Positions 8,133 through 17,076 are shown, numbered from the stretch's first letter. The stretch: DNA of 64,000 nt from Haloarcula sebkhae (GCF_014647415.1 NZ_BMPD01000001.1:930001-994000), one strand, 5' to 3'. The notes: generated by a model from the letters alone, not told the origin. Numbers and translations are program-made.

Positions 8133-8981
8133 GTGACAGAATATGACTGCCCTACGTGTGGCCGGGCGTTTGACAGTCGCCGCGGTCTCGGGGTACATCA
8201 CAGTCGCGTCCACGATGAGCGACTCCCAAACAGAGAGTGTGACCGCTGCGGAACTGAATTCTACGCCGAATCTGCCCGTGCCTACTGTTCGGAAGCATGC
8301 CACGACGCCGCCGTATCGTACGAGGGAGAAGCGAACCCGAACTTTTCGGATGCGAAAGAACAGACGAACTGCGATATCTGCAATGCGACATTCGAGTACT
8401 ATCCCTCACAAAAAGACGGCGTGTATTGCCTCGATTGCGTCGAGACTGCGGCGTGGCGCGATCCACCACAGAGAACCGGGGTTGCGCATCACTCCTGGTC
8501 CGGTGGCAAACTATCGGTCTCTTGTGACGTTTGCGACGCCCGTATCGAGCGGTATCCGAGCCAGATTCGGGGCGAAGTCGTCCTTTGTAGCCGCAACTGC
8601 CACGCCGAGTGGCTCTCGGCGGCGTTCACCGGCGACGGCCATCCGAACTGGCGCGGCGGTGGCGTCGGCGACTACGGACCGGGATGGCGGGCAGTCCGCA
8701 AGCAGGCGCTGGAGCGGGACGACCACGCCTGTGTACTCTGTGGCACTGATGCAGACGAACTGGGGCGGAACCCGGACGTACACCACATCGTGCCGGTCCG
8801 ACTGTTCGCCGCGATGCCAGCCCTTGCTGTCCGGGATGCGCATACGCTGGACAACGTCGTCTCGCTGTGTCCGGGCTGTCACCGTCAGGCAGAGTTCGGT
8901 CACGTCTCGCGGGCAGAATTGCGCTGGCGGGCTGGCATCCGGCGGCGGGACACATCTGCTGTCGGTGGTGTGACGGTGTAG
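8133..8981 (+). CDS. HNH endonuclease with several N-terminal zinc modules
   Basis: 282 residues, GTG start. Zinc-binding modules follow one another: a C2H2-like finger (CPTCGRAF...HHSRVH, residues 5-27), then CDRCGTEF...YCSEACHDA, CDICNATFEYYPSQ...YCLDC, and CDVCDARIERYPSQ...LCSRNCHAEW. The last ~110 residues are an HNH nuclease: CVLCGTD, DVHHIVPVRL, then SLCPGCHRQAEFGH, with the HH pair and the second CxxC in place. It sits directly downstream of tRNA-His, in a locally AT-richer flank, consistent with a mobile or defence-related origin, although no integrase is visible. The substrate is unknown. Confidence 0.85.
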   Translation: MTEYDCPTCGRAFDSRRGLGVHHSRVHDERLPNRECDRCGTEFYAESARAYCSEACHDAAVSYEGEANPNFSDAKEQTNCDICNATFEYYPSQKDGVYCLDCVETAAWRDPPQRTGVAHHSWSGGKLSVSCDVCDARIERYPSQIRGEVVLCSRNCHAEWLSAAFTGDGHPNWRGGGVGDYGPGWRAVRKQALERDDHACVLCGTDADELGRNPDVHHIVPVRLFAAMPALAVRDAHTLDNVVSLCPGCHRQAEFGHVSRAELRWRAGIRRRDTSAVGGVTV

Positions 8982-9018
8982 TCGGACCGGAATTTACACA
9001 ACAAGTCCCGCCGCCAGT

Positions 9019-9303
9019 ATGCGTATGTCACCGACTGTCGACGAACTGCGGAACGAGATTCGCGAGGCTGTCGGCCGGTACGAACGCCCGGTCTCGACTG
9101 CTTTTACCAAGGAAGCGCTGGCGGCGATCTGCGAGGCCGTCGGATACGACATCGACACGGATCGGCTGCCGTCAAAACCGCAGATGCGGGCGGGGATCCT
9201 CTGGAAAATTGGAGAACGGGAGGACGACGACCCGGCGGACGCGGAGCAGCCCTTCCGGAAGGGGGAACTCGAAGCGGTTGCCGCGGCGCTGGCTGAGAAG
9301 TAA
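9019..9303 (+). CDS. Small conserved haloarchaeal protein (unknown function)
   Basis: 94 residues, starting MRMSPTVDELRNEIREAVGR; an in-frame ATG at 9025 is an alternative. An AT-rich element (AATTTAC, 8991-8997) is placed correctly for leaderless transcription at 9019. The protein looks all-helical, with a SAP/winged-helix-like centre (FTKEALAAICEAVGYDI, then MRAGILWKIGERED). No catalytic motif is visible. The pattern resembles small DNA-binding helical domains, but that is only an impression. Confidence 0.6.
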   Translation: MRMSPTVDELRNEIREAVGRYERPVSTAFTKEALAAICEAVGYDIDTDRLPSKPQMRAGILWKIGEREDDDPADAEQPFRKGELEAVAAALAEK

Positions 9304-9359
9304 CGCAGGGCTTCGCTGGTACTGGCTCGTTTGACTACCCCGAAGCTGGCAGCATGCGG

Positions 9360-9368
9360 AAATATTTG
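9360..9368 (+). promoter_or_regulatory. TATA element for the phosphoribosyltransferase gene
   Basis: AAATATTTG ends about 25 nt before the ATG at 9393, which argues for that ATG and against the longer frame from 9354. Confidence 0.5.
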
Positions 9369-9392
9369 CGTCTCGACAGCGAACTAACTAGT

Positions 9393-10040
9393 ATGAGACG
9401 CAACCGCTCCCCGACGTTCGAGAACAGGCAGGCGGCTGGGAAACGGCTGGGAGAGGCGTTGTGCGAGCGGGATATCGAAGTCGACATCGTTCTCGCAATT
9501 CCACGTGGTGGACTGCCGGTGGGTCGTCCCGTTGCCGACGCGCTCGGTGTCCCGCTGGACATCGCGGTCGCAAAGAAGATTGGCGCACCGAACAACCCTG
9601 AGTACGCCATCGGCGCTGTCGCCGCCGATGGGACCGTGTGGCTCAATACCGATGTCATTGATCGACGAGAGATTCCTCGTGACTACGTTGCGAACACGCG
9701 AGCGGAGATGGCCGACGCCGCCAAGCAGAAAGCCCAGCGCTACCGTGACCCGGAGGCATCGCCGTCGCTTACGGGCAAGCGGGTGTGCCTCGTCGACGAT
9801 GGCGTGGCGACGGGTGCGACGGCGCGGGCCTGCATCGAGCAGAGCCGACAGGCCGACCCCGAACGACTGGTGCTCGCGGTACCGGTCGCCTCGCCGCGGG
9901 CGATGTCGGACCTCGAAGCGCTGGTCGACGAGGTGATCTGTCTGGAGGTTCCGTCGGAGTTCCGCGCCGTCGGCCAGTACTACGAGCAGTTCGAGCAGGT
10001 CTCCGACGAGGCTGCGATGTCGTATCTGGCCGAGGAGTGA
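9393..10040 (+). CDS. Phosphoribosyltransferase-family protein
   Basis: 215 residues from the chosen ATG. The PRPP-binding motif is VCLVDDGVATGATARACIEQ (type I PRTase 13-residue signature with DDG in place of the first acidic pair). The N-terminal part has VLAIPRGGLPVGRPVADAL and AKKIGAPNNPEYAIGAV, diagnostic of the COG1926-type predicted phosphoribosyltransferases. The N-terminus FENRQAAGKRLGEAL also fits that family. The substrate is not known; it is not an obvious salvage enzyme such as Hpt or Apt. It is convergent with the M50 protease gene, one base apart. Confidence 0.85.
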   Translation: MRRNRSPTFENRQAAGKRLGEALCERDIEVDIVLAIPRGGLPVGRPVADALGVPLDIAVAKKIGAPNNPEYAIGAVAADGTVWLNTDVIDRREIPRDYVANTRAEMADAAKQKAQRYRDPEASPSLTGKRVCLVDDGVATGATARACIEQSRQADPERLVLAVPVASPRAMSDLEALVDEVICLEVPSEFRAVGQYYEQFEQVSDEAAMSYLAEE

Positions 10041-10041
10041 T

Positions 10042-11247
10042 TCAGCGCTCTATTCTGGATTCGGGTCGGACGGTTTCGGTTTCCGTCTCGCCGATGGGGG
10101 TAAAGTCGCCACTGGACTTGATAATCGAGAGCGCCGTCATGATATCTGTCCGGGTGAGCAGCCCCTCGAAGGAGTCGTCCTCGTCAGTGACGAGCAAGCG
10201 ACCGACGGAGTTCTGCTGAAGTGAAGTCAGCGCGTCCATCACGTCGGTGTCCGGGCTGATCGTGATGATCTCCGTCGTCATCACGTCGCCGACGGTGTAG
10301 GCATCGCGCTCGACCTCCTGAACGGCGCGGGCGTCTTCGAGCGTCACGAGGCCGACGACCTCGCCGCCACGTTCGACCGGGTAACCGGTGTGGCGCTCCT
10401 TGAACATCGTCTGGATGAGCTCACGGACAGACATGTCTTCGGGGACCGACGTCACGTGGTCTGCCGGCGTCATCACGTCCGCGACGGTGACGCCCTCGAA
10501 CGCGGCCCGCATCGAGGTCTGGCGGGACTCGCCCGCTGCGCCGATGTAGATGAAGAAGGCCAGGCCGGCGAGGAAGATATTTCCGAGGACGAAGATTCCA
10601 AACAGGCCGAGGAAGACGGCGAATATCTTCCCGACCTCGGCGGCGAGTGTCGTCGCTCGGGCGTAGGATCGCCGGCGGGCGAGCAGTGCACGCAGAACGC
10701 GACCGCCGTCCATCGGGAACCCGGGGAGCATGTTGAACGCCGCCAGCGCGATATTCATCAACGCGAGATAGCCGAGGATGAACCGGACCGATTCGATCGA
10801 CGTCGCCGCGCCGCTCGGGAGAATCTGGAACACGACAAAACAGACACCGCCGACGGCGATACTGACGATGGGGCCGGCGATGGCGATGACCAGCTCCTGT
10901 TTCCAGTCTTCGGGCATCTCGCTGAGCTGGGCGATGCCGCCGAACAGCCAGAGCGTGATGGAGTCAATGGGGAAGCCATAGCGGATGGCCACGAGGGAGT
11001 GGCCGAGTTCGTGGAGGACGACGCCGGTGAACAGGCCGACGGCCGCACCGATGCCGAGGACCCAGACGAGCGCGCCGTCTGTGAGGACGGCTGCATCCAG
11101 CCCGGCGTTCAGTGTCCCATTCAACAGCTCGGTCGTCTGTTCGATCTGTGTCCCGATAATCCAGGCGAACAGCGGCAACACGAGGAGAAACGTCAGATCC
11201 AACTGGATGGGGATTCCGAATGCGCTTCCGATACGAAACCGTCGCAT
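10042..11247 (-). CDS. Site-2 protease (M50) with two CBS domains
   Basis: I start at MRRFRIGSAFGIPIQLDLTF (401 residues); an upstream extension to 11682 lies antisense to the cupin gene and is rejected. Six or so membrane segments carry the two M50 motifs: VLHELGHSLVA (HExxH zinc site) and NMLPGFPMDGGRVLRALLAR (third ligand Asp). Residues ~255-385 hold a CBS pair (VADVMTPADHVTSV and VGDVMTTEIITISPDTDV) that likely senses adenylate nucleotides. Such rhomboid-like and site-2 enzymes cleave transmembrane substrates, for example membrane-bound regulators. The target here is unknown. Confidence 0.92.
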   Translation of the reverse strand: MRRFRIGSAFGIPIQLDLTFLLVLPLFAWIIGTQIEQTTELLNGTLNAGLDAAVLTDGALVWVLGIGAAVGLFTGVVLHELGHSLVAIRYGFPIDSITLWLFGGIAQLSEMPEDWKQELVIAIAGPIVSIAVGGVCFVVFQILPSGAATSIESVRFILGYLALMNIALAAFNMLPGFPMDGGRVLRALLARRRSYARATTLAAEVGKIFAVFLGLFGIFVLGNIFLAGLAFFIYIGAAGESRQTSMRAAFEGVTVADVMTPADHVTSVPEDMSVRELIQTMFKERHTGYPVERGGEVVGLVTLEDARAVQEVERDAYTVGDVMTTEIITISPDTDVMDALTSLQQNSVGRLLVTDEDDSFEGLLTRTDIMTALSIIKSSGDFTPIGETETETVRPESRIER

Positions 11248-11347
11248 ATCGAGGAGTTGACGCGGGACGGTCTTAAGCCCCCTTGGCGGGACTGTCGCAG
11301 TCACCGCCGTCGGTACGCCTTTGCGGTGCGCCCGCGATGGACCGCAC

Positions 11348-11713
11348 ATGAGCGACCCACTGATTCGGCGGACCGAGGACATCGAGTACGAGCCCGTCGA
11401 CGCCGCTGACGGACTGGAAAAGGGCGTTCTCATCGGCGAGGAGAACGGCGGCGGCAATCTTGCCATCCGTCGTTTCACCCTCGCCCCCGGCGGTAGCGTG
11501 CCGAAACACACCAACGGCATCGAACACGAGCAGTATGTCCTTTCCGGACGGTACACCGTCGGCATCGAGGGCGAGGAGTACGACGTCGAGGCGGGCGACA
11601 GCCTCCACATCCCCGCCGGTGCTGTCCACTGGTACCGTAACGACGGTGACGAACCGGGCGCGTTCCTCTGTGCGGTTCCCACCGGCGACGACGAAATTAC
11701 GCTACAAGGCTAA
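11348..11713 (+). CDS. Cupin-domain protein
   Basis: 121 residues from MSDPLIRRTEDIEYEPVDAA. The two cupin motifs are clear: G-x5-H-x-H-like PKHTNGIEHEQYVLSGRYTV and the second motif AGDSLHIPAGAVHWYRN, giving candidate metal ligands His, His, Glu and His. The short single-domain form fits metal-binding sensor or sugar/oxalate-type cupins of unknown role. It is divergent from the M50 protease gene, 100 bp away. Confidence 0.85.
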   Translation: MSDPLIRRTEDIEYEPVDAADGLEKGVLIGEENGGGNLAIRRFTLAPGGSVPKHTNGIEHEQYVLSGRYTVGIEGEEYDVEAGDSLHIPAGAVHWYRNDGDEPGAFLCAVPTGDDEITLQG

Positions 11714-11842
11714 TTTGTAGTAGTGGCGTCGCATCTTAGCGCCGTAAGGCACCTGAGGTCAGATACATTGCTAATGGGGCACTTGCTCCACAAGCATACG
11801 TCCCGGTGAACGCCTTGTAACAAAATAACCGAATTCGATCAA

Positions 11843-12265
11843 TTACTCTTCAAAGACCTTGGTCAGATATGTCTGAGAATAATCGGCTGGCCCCATTCGG
11901 ACGCGGCGCAGAATCAAGTACAGCGGCGCGGTGAACACAGTGCTAATAATAACCGACCCGATGACCCATAGCGGCCATAGCGGCTGATAGTATGCGTTGG
12001 CTCCTTTCAGCGACTGAGCATCGTCGTAGAACGCCTTTATTGAACCGATGGCGGTCAGGAGCGCCGCAAACGAGACAGTCAGCAAGAAAATAATTGTAGC
12101 TTCTCTGAGGACGGGCAGTTTCAGTCCACCCAGCTTTACGATAAGTCCGGCTACTGGCGCTACGACCCACACAATCAGTGTGTGATACATATGCCACCGA
12201 TACGCCGGCTTCTTCCGACCACGTTGTTCATGCGGACTCATGCTTTCATTGTCGTATTTTTCCAT
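11843..12265 (-). CDS. Orphan membrane protein, three predicted TM helices (unknown function)
   Basis: 140 residues. After a charged N-terminus come hydrophobic segments at about 28-48 (YHTLIVWVVAPVAGLIV), 55-78 (EATIIFLLTVSFAALLTAIG) and 95-118 (LWVIGSVIISTVFTAPLYLI). It ends RRVRMGPADYSQ...KVFEE. I recognise no family. Codon use is visibly AT-richer than in neighbours (for example ATA and TTA codons) and both flanks are AT-rich, which suggests recent acquisition. It is convergent with the cupin gene. Confidence 0.55.
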   Translation of the reverse strand: MEKYDNESMSPHEQRGRKKPAYRWHMYHTLIVWVVAPVAGLIVKLGGLKLPVLREATIIFLLTVSFAALLTAIGSIKAFYDDAQSLKGANAYYQPLWPLWVIGSVIISTVFTAPLYLILRRVRMGPADYSQTYLTKVFEE

Positions 12266-12551
12266 CTATACACGATTGAAGAATACAGTTACTTAGACTT
12301 ACGGAAATGAAAAACCAACTCATTTTATAATTTGAAAGATAAAATTTGAGAGAATTAATTCTATTAGTAATTCGATAGCGCGCCGCTCAAAAGGATACTC
12401 GGTAGCGACGAACCGTACACAGTGTGTGCGAGCAGAGTCCGGCACAACTGCGGCGGACTGATGCAATAGTCGCCAACATTCTGAAATCACTGGTACGCTC
12501 CCTCGAAACAAGTCCGAACCGCTCAAGTAGCGCAGTCGCCTCTAGACGACT
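12266..12551. other. AT-rich intergenic stretch, no convincing gene
   Basis: The left half (12290-12370) is mostly A/T (runs such as TTATAATTTG and AAAATTTGAG); GC rises again toward the helicase gene. The only frame (12320-12526, minus) has no recognisable protein character. The stretch probably carries the promoters of the membrane protein and of the helicase, but I cannot place one with certainty. Confidence 0.5.
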
Positions 12552-14597
12552 GTGTCACAGCAGGCCGCACAGGTAGAGACGCTGTTCCTCCACGAACACG
12601 GCGAGGAGTTCCGCGTCGCCGCCCACCGGGACGGCGAGCGGCTCTTCCACGGCATCCTCGAACTCAAGGAGACCGACGCTGGTCCCCGCCCGCGTCGCCT
12701 CCGCGTCAAGGACGGGACCAGCGAGGAGCTTCGCTCGCCCGACCAGTTCGTTGACCTCGCCCGCCGTGCGGCCCGCATTCGAATTTCAGAGCAGACCGCC
12801 CCGCTTGCGCGCGAGCGCATCCGCGAGATGCTCGACGCGTACCAGATCGAGGCTAAGGTTGTCCGGACCTGTCGGTTGTGTGCCTCCGACGGGCGCTACT
12901 CGCCGATTACCAGTGAGACAGCCATCGAGACCGACGACGAGACCATCTGTCCCGAGTGTGCTCGCCAGCAGCTTGATAGGGAACTCGCATTCAAAGGAAG
13001 TATCAGCGGCGACGCCCGTGACCGCCTCGAAGAACTGCTGCTGGAAGTGCAGGACCTCGATCGGGTGACGAACCTTCTGTCGGGCCAGCTGGACCCGGAC
13101 CTGACGAAGTTCGACGAGATCTCGGCGACCGTCGACGAGGTCGACCCCGTTCGCGTCGACTCGCTTGACCTCCATCCCGGGATGCAACAGCACCTCGAAT
13201 CGCGGTTCGATACACTGCTGCCGGTCCAGAGCCTCGCCGTCGAGCACGGGGCCACAGAGGGCCGCGACCAGTTGGTCGTGAGCGCAACGGCGACGGGGAA
13301 GACGCTCATCGGTGAGATGGCCGGCATCGACCGCGTCCTGAACAACAAGGGGACGATGCTGTTTCTCGTCCCGCTGGTCGCGCTCGCGAACCAGAAATAC
13401 GAGCAGTTTCAGGACCGCTACGGCGACATGGTCGACGTGTCGCTGCGCGTTGGCGCGAGCCGCATTGCTGACGAAGGCGGGCGCTTCGACCCCGAAGCTG
13501 ATGTCATCGTTGGGACCTATGAGGGGATCGACCACGCGCTCCGGACCGGCAAGGATCTCGGCACTGTCGGCACAGTCGTCATCGACGAGGTCCACACGCT
13601 CGGCGAGGACGAGCGGGGCCACCGGCTCGACGGACTGATTTCCAGACTCAAATACTACTGCGAGTCCGGTGGCGCGCCCGACAGCGGCGACACGCAGTGG
13701 ATCTATCTCTCGGCGACGGTCGGCAACCCCGGCCAGCTGGCCGACCAGCTTCGAGCGACGCTCATCGAGTTTGAGGAGCGGCCGGTTCCAATCGAGCGCC
13801 ACGTCACGTTCGCCGACGGCCGCGAGAAGATCGAGACCGAAAAGAAGCTCGTCAAGCGAGCGTTCGACAACAAATCCAGCAAGGGGTATCGCGGCCAGAC
13901 CATCATCTTCACCAACTCCCGACGGCGCTGTCACCAGATCTCACGGAAACTGGAGTACAGTTCTGCGCCGTATCACGCCGGGCTGGACAACCGGAAGCGC
14001 CAGCGGGTCGAGCGGCAGTTCGCCGATCAGGACCTCGCGGCGGTCGTGACGACGGCGGCGCTGGCTGCTGGGGTCGACTTCCCCGCCTCGCAGGTCATCT
14101 TCGACTCGCTGGCGATGGGGATCGAGTGGCTCACCGTGCAGGAGTTCAGCCAGATGCTCGGCCGTGCCGGCCGCCCGGACTACCACGACAAGGGGACCGT
14201 CTACATGCTGGTCGAGCCTGACTGTTCGTACCACAACAGCATGGAGATGACCGAGGACGAGGTGGCGTTCAAGCTCCTGAAAGGCGAGATGGAGCCGGTC
14301 ATCACCCGCTACGACGAGGGCGCGGCCGTCGAGGAGACGCTGGCGAACGTCACTGTCGCCGGCAAGCAAGCCAAGCGGCTCAACGACCGGATGGTCGGCG
14401 AGGTGCCGACGAAGCACGCGCTGGGGAAACTGCTCGAATACGAGTTCATCGACGGCCTCTCGCCGACGCCGCTCGGCCGGGCTGTGACGCGGCACTTCCT
14501 CGCACCCAACGAGGCGTTCCAGTTGCTCGACGGCATCCGTAAGGGCCAGCACCCCTACGAGATCGTCGCCGACATGGAACTGCGCGACGAGCACTGA
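12552..14597 (+). CDS. Ski2-like DEAD/DEAH helicase with haloarchaeal N-terminal domain
   Basis: 681 residues, GTG start. Residues 1-100 form a haloarchaeal N-terminal domain (I believe DUF5814), and ~105-140 contain a four-Cys zinc site (CRLCASDGRYS...CPECARQ). The helicase core follows: motif I SATATGKTLIGEM (~243), motif II VIDEVHTLGEDERGHR (~344), motif III YLSATVGNP, and motif VI QMLGRAGRPDYHDKG (~535). DEVH, the spacing and GRAGRPDY place it in the Ski2/Hel308/Brr2 branch. It should unwind RNA or DNA with ATP; which one is not decidable here. It is followed closely by the twin-domain acidic gene. Confidence 0.9.
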   Translation: MSQQAAQVETLFLHEHGEEFRVAAHRDGERLFHGILELKETDAGPRPRRLRVKDGTSEELRSPDQFVDLARRAARIRISEQTAPLARERIREMLDAYQIEAKVVRTCRLCASDGRYSPITSETAIETDDETICPECARQQLDRELAFKGSISGDARDRLEELLLEVQDLDRVTNLLSGQLDPDLTKFDEISATVDEVDPVRVDSLDLHPGMQQHLESRFDTLLPVQSLAVEHGATEGRDQLVVSATATGKTLIGEMAGIDRVLNNKGTMLFLVPLVALANQKYEQFQDRYGDMVDVSLRVGASRIADEGGRFDPEADVIVGTYEGIDHALRTGKDLGTVGTVVIDEVHTLGEDERGHRLDGLISRLKYYCESGGAPDSGDTQWIYLSATVGNPGQLADQLRATLIEFEERPVPIERHVTFADGREKIETEKKLVKRAFDNKSSKGYRGQTIIFTNSRRRCHQISRKLEYSSAPYHAGLDNRKRQRVERQFADQDLAAVVTTAALAAGVDFPASQVIFDSLAMGIEWLTVQEFSQMLGRAGRPDYHDKGTVYMLVEPDCSYHNSMEMTEDEVAFKLLKGEMEPVITRYDEGAAVEETLANVTVAGKQAKRLNDRMVGEVPTKHALGKLLEYEFIDGLSPTPLGRAVTRHFLAPNEAFQLLDGIRKGQHPYEIVADMELRDEH

Positions 14598-14676
14598 GTC
14601 GCTTTTGCCCCGCAGACCTGTCGGCCGAGTATCCTTTCGGCGTACATTCTTGTAGCGGCACGCACTTCCGGTGTCC

Positions 14677-16869
14677 ATGGGCCTGTTCGATACGATCCGT
14701 CGCGCCGTCGGTGGCGATGACTCGTCGACCGACGGGGACGAGCAGGCGGCCGGGGGCGACCCGCCGTCCGATGATGGGCCGGGACTCTTGGATACGGCGA
14801 CGCTCGACCCGACGACGTTCCGGGAGTACGCCGAGCACGTCGTCGGCGGCGCGGACCCGCTGACGTTCGACCCCGACGCGCTCGCGCGCCTCGATACGGC
14901 CATTGAGGAGAGCTACGACGGCAGAACCGCGGGCGATGACGCGAGTGTGACGACCTACACTGAGAACACGGTTCGGTTCGGGAGCTATCTCGGTGAACTC
15001 CTCGTGCGAGCCTACGACGGCGAGTGGGTCCAGTCCGACGGTCGGTGGGGCGTCGCCGTTACCGGGCCGGACGACGAGGTGGCGGTCGCGGTGTTCGACG
15101 TGGCCGCCCGCTCGTTCGGCGACGAGCCGGTGTTTGCGGCTGTCGTGACGCGGCTGGAATCCGAACTGGCACTGGGTGGCATCCGGAGTCCCGAAGGCGA
15201 CGGACCGGCAGACCTGGGGGCGGACGAAACCGACACCGACAGCGCCGTCTCCGAACCGACGCGGGTCGTTAGCCGCGTCGACGACGGACAGACTGACGAG
15301 CGCGGCGCGTCTCCCGAACCGGCGGCGACAGACGAGCGGGGTGAGACAACTGCCGCCGATACCGCTGGCTCCGATTCGTCCCAGGCTATCGAGACGGAGC
15401 CGACCCGAATCGTCCGGCGGATCGAATCCGAGTCGGAAACGGGCGACCGGTCGGACGACACTGACCCCACGCCTGTCGTCAGTGGGGGTACTGACGAGCC
15501 AGAGCACGAGGCTCCATCGGACAACGAAGCTGACGGCTCGACTGCCGATATCGGCGGGAACGCAGTTCCCGATACGACCGATTCAGCGACAGATGATGCC
15601 GACAGCGAGCCGCCGGCCGCTGAAACCGCCGGCGACGAATCGACTATCGGCGCAACCGACGCGGGGTCGACCACCGACACCGCCGTCGAGCAGCCGGCGG
15701 ATGACATCGCTGCTGATCAAACAACGGCTGAAACACCGGTGACGGAGCCACCGCTCGACGCCTCTGCGGATGGATCGACTGCCGACACGACTGCTGCTGG
15801 CGAGACGACGGGCGATGATGCGGTCACGGCTGATGAAGAGATGACGGGCGATGATACGATTACGGCCGACGAAGCGGCCGCTTACATCGACGAGGCGGAG
15901 CCAACGGTCGACAGTGCCACAGCGGACCCTTCGAACGATGCGCCAGCGGCCGAGACTCCGGCCGAAGACTCGGCTGCCGACTCCCGCGACGAAGACGGAA
16001 CCGGCGACAACACGCCCACGGGGGCAGCAACTGACACATCCGCCGACGAAGCAGCGACGGACACGGCCGACGCCGAGGATCTCGATGAATCGACGGACAG
16101 TGAATCGAATCCCGATAGCTCGCCGGATGCGTCGGCAGACGACGATTCAGACGCGGCGGGTTCCGAAACCGCGGTCGACGAGCCACTTGCAGACGCAGCT
16201 GATGCCGAGACGGTCGATGACGAGCCGGCAGCCGGTGCAGAATCCGACGCTAGGGAACTGTTTGATGACAGTGACACATCGGCCCCTGCCGAGGATGTCG
16301 AGGCGTCTGGTGCCACTGGTAATGCACCGTCACAGGACGTGACCACTGACGAGACGGCTGCGACAGCGGCCACCAACGAGAGTGAACTGTCCGCTTCCAC
16401 TGACAGCGACCCGACCGCTGGCTCGACGGCCCGCTCGTGGGACCCCGGCACGGTCCGCGCGGAGCACGCCGATACCGCTGTCGAGTTCGCCGACTTCTGG
16501 GGCGAACACGACCTCGATTTCTCGCCGACCTCGCTGTCACGCCTCGACGACTTGGTCGACGCGGAGTGGGACGACGAGCGCTTCGCCGAAACGACGTTCG
16601 GGAGCGACGCGTCGTTCGACGACCGCGCGTTCACCAGTGTCGTGCGGGAACTCGGCGGCTACTTCGGCGAGGTACTCGTTCGGCAACTCGACGGCGAATG
16701 GAGCGATGAAACGGACCACGAAGCGGCCGTCGTCGTCGGCGGACCGGCCGGGCAGTTCGCCGTCCCCGTTTTCCAGGTCGCGATAACCTCGCTCAGAAAA
16801 CAGGCGGTGTTCGGACGGAGCTACGACGCCCTGCTCGAAGACCTGGGTCGTGACGGCCCGACGCGGTGA
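14677..16869 (+). CDS. Twin-domain protein joined by ~415-residue acidic low-complexity linker
   Basis: Start at MGLFDTIRRAVGGDDSS (730 residues); a GTG two codons upstream is possible. Residues ~37-165 and ~585-730 are two copies of one alpha/beta domain: RFGSYLGELLVRAYDGEW versus ELGGYFGEVLVRQLDGEW, each preceded by a ARLD/SRLD helix and followed by a strand (VAVAVFDVAARSF versus FAVPVFQVAITSL). Between them lies a disordered linker made almost only of D, A, T, E, S and P with imperfect repeats (TGDDAVTADEEM, TGDDTITADEAA). No signal peptide or membrane segment. Function unknown. The layout suggests a long flexible tether between two identical binding heads. Confidence 0.8.
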   Translation: MGLFDTIRRAVGGDDSSTDGDEQAAGGDPPSDDGPGLLDTATLDPTTFREYAEHVVGGADPLTFDPDALARLDTAIEESYDGRTAGDDASVTTYTENTVRFGSYLGELLVRAYDGEWVQSDGRWGVAVTGPDDEVAVAVFDVAARSFGDEPVFAAVVTRLESELALGGIRSPEGDGPADLGADETDTDSAVSEPTRVVSRVDDGQTDERGASPEPAATDERGETTAADTAGSDSSQAIETEPTRIVRRIESESETGDRSDDTDPTPVVSGGTDEPEHEAPSDNEADGSTADIGGNAVPDTTDSATDDADSEPPAAETAGDESTIGATDAGSTTDTAVEQPADDIAADQTTAETPVTEPPLDASADGSTADTTAAGETTGDDAVTADEEMTGDDTITADEAAAYIDEAEPTVDSATADPSNDAPAAETPAEDSAADSRDEDGTGDNTPTGAATDTSADEAATDTADAEDLDESTDSESNPDSSPDASADDDSDAAGSETAVDEPLADAADAETVDDEPAAGAESDARELFDDSDTSAPAEDVEASGATGNAPSQDVTTDETAATAATNESELSASTDSDPTAGSTARSWDPGTVRAEHADTAVEFADFWGEHDLDFSPTSLSRLDDLVDAEWDDERFAETTFGSDASFDDRAFTSVVRELGGYFGEVLVRQLDGEWSDETDHEAAVVVGGPAGQFAVPVFQVAITSLRKQAVFGRSYDALLEDLGRDGPTR

Positions 16870-16902
16870 GCGACGCGACTCCGGCCGGGTTCCTCGCTGT
16901 TG

Positions 16903-17076
16903 CTAGTCAGACAGGGGTATGACCGACGTGCTCCCACATTCGGGACACTCGTCGTGGTCTGTGTAGAGGAGCGTATCACACTCGATACACCGGTGGGTGG
17001 CTTCGTCGTCGGTCGCGTTTCCGACCTCCTGTTTCAGCTCCTCGACTTTTCGACCGAGATCGTTGAAAAGGCTCAT
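16903..17076 (-). CDS. Small zinc-ribbon protein
   Basis: 57 residues, starting MSLFNDLGRKVEELKQEV (ATG complementary to 17074-17076); the longer open frame beyond it is antisense to the permease gene. An N-terminal helix is followed by a zinc ribbon: CIECDTLLYTDHDECPECGS, two CxxC pairs. Many haloarchaeal micro-proteins of this design exist and some affect biofilm or swarming, but nothing ties this one to a process. It is convergent with the twin-domain gene and divergent from the permease. Confidence 0.75.
   Translation of the reverse strand: MSLFNDLGRKVEELKQEVGNATDDEATHRCIECDTLLYTDHDECPECGSTSVIPLSD

Noticed and set aside
10390-11409. Long plus-strand open frame (339 residues)
   Set aside because: It is antisense to the M50/CBS protease, is built of Asp/Glu/Arg-rich filler without any motif, and the protease frame has clear catalytic motifs.
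12320-12526. Minus-strand frame of 68 residues in the AT-rich gap
   Set aside because: No motif, codon use unlike genes, no ribosome-binding or TATA context; most likely chance.
12786-13934. Minus-strand frame of 382 residues opposite the helicase
   Set aside because: Antisense to motifs I-III of the helicase; no motif of its own.
15700-16430. Imperfect repeats in the acidic linker, at first sight array-like
   Set aside because: They are degenerate codons for Asp/Ala/Thr/Glu in one intact frame, without constant spacing or identical repeats; not a CRISPR or satellite array.
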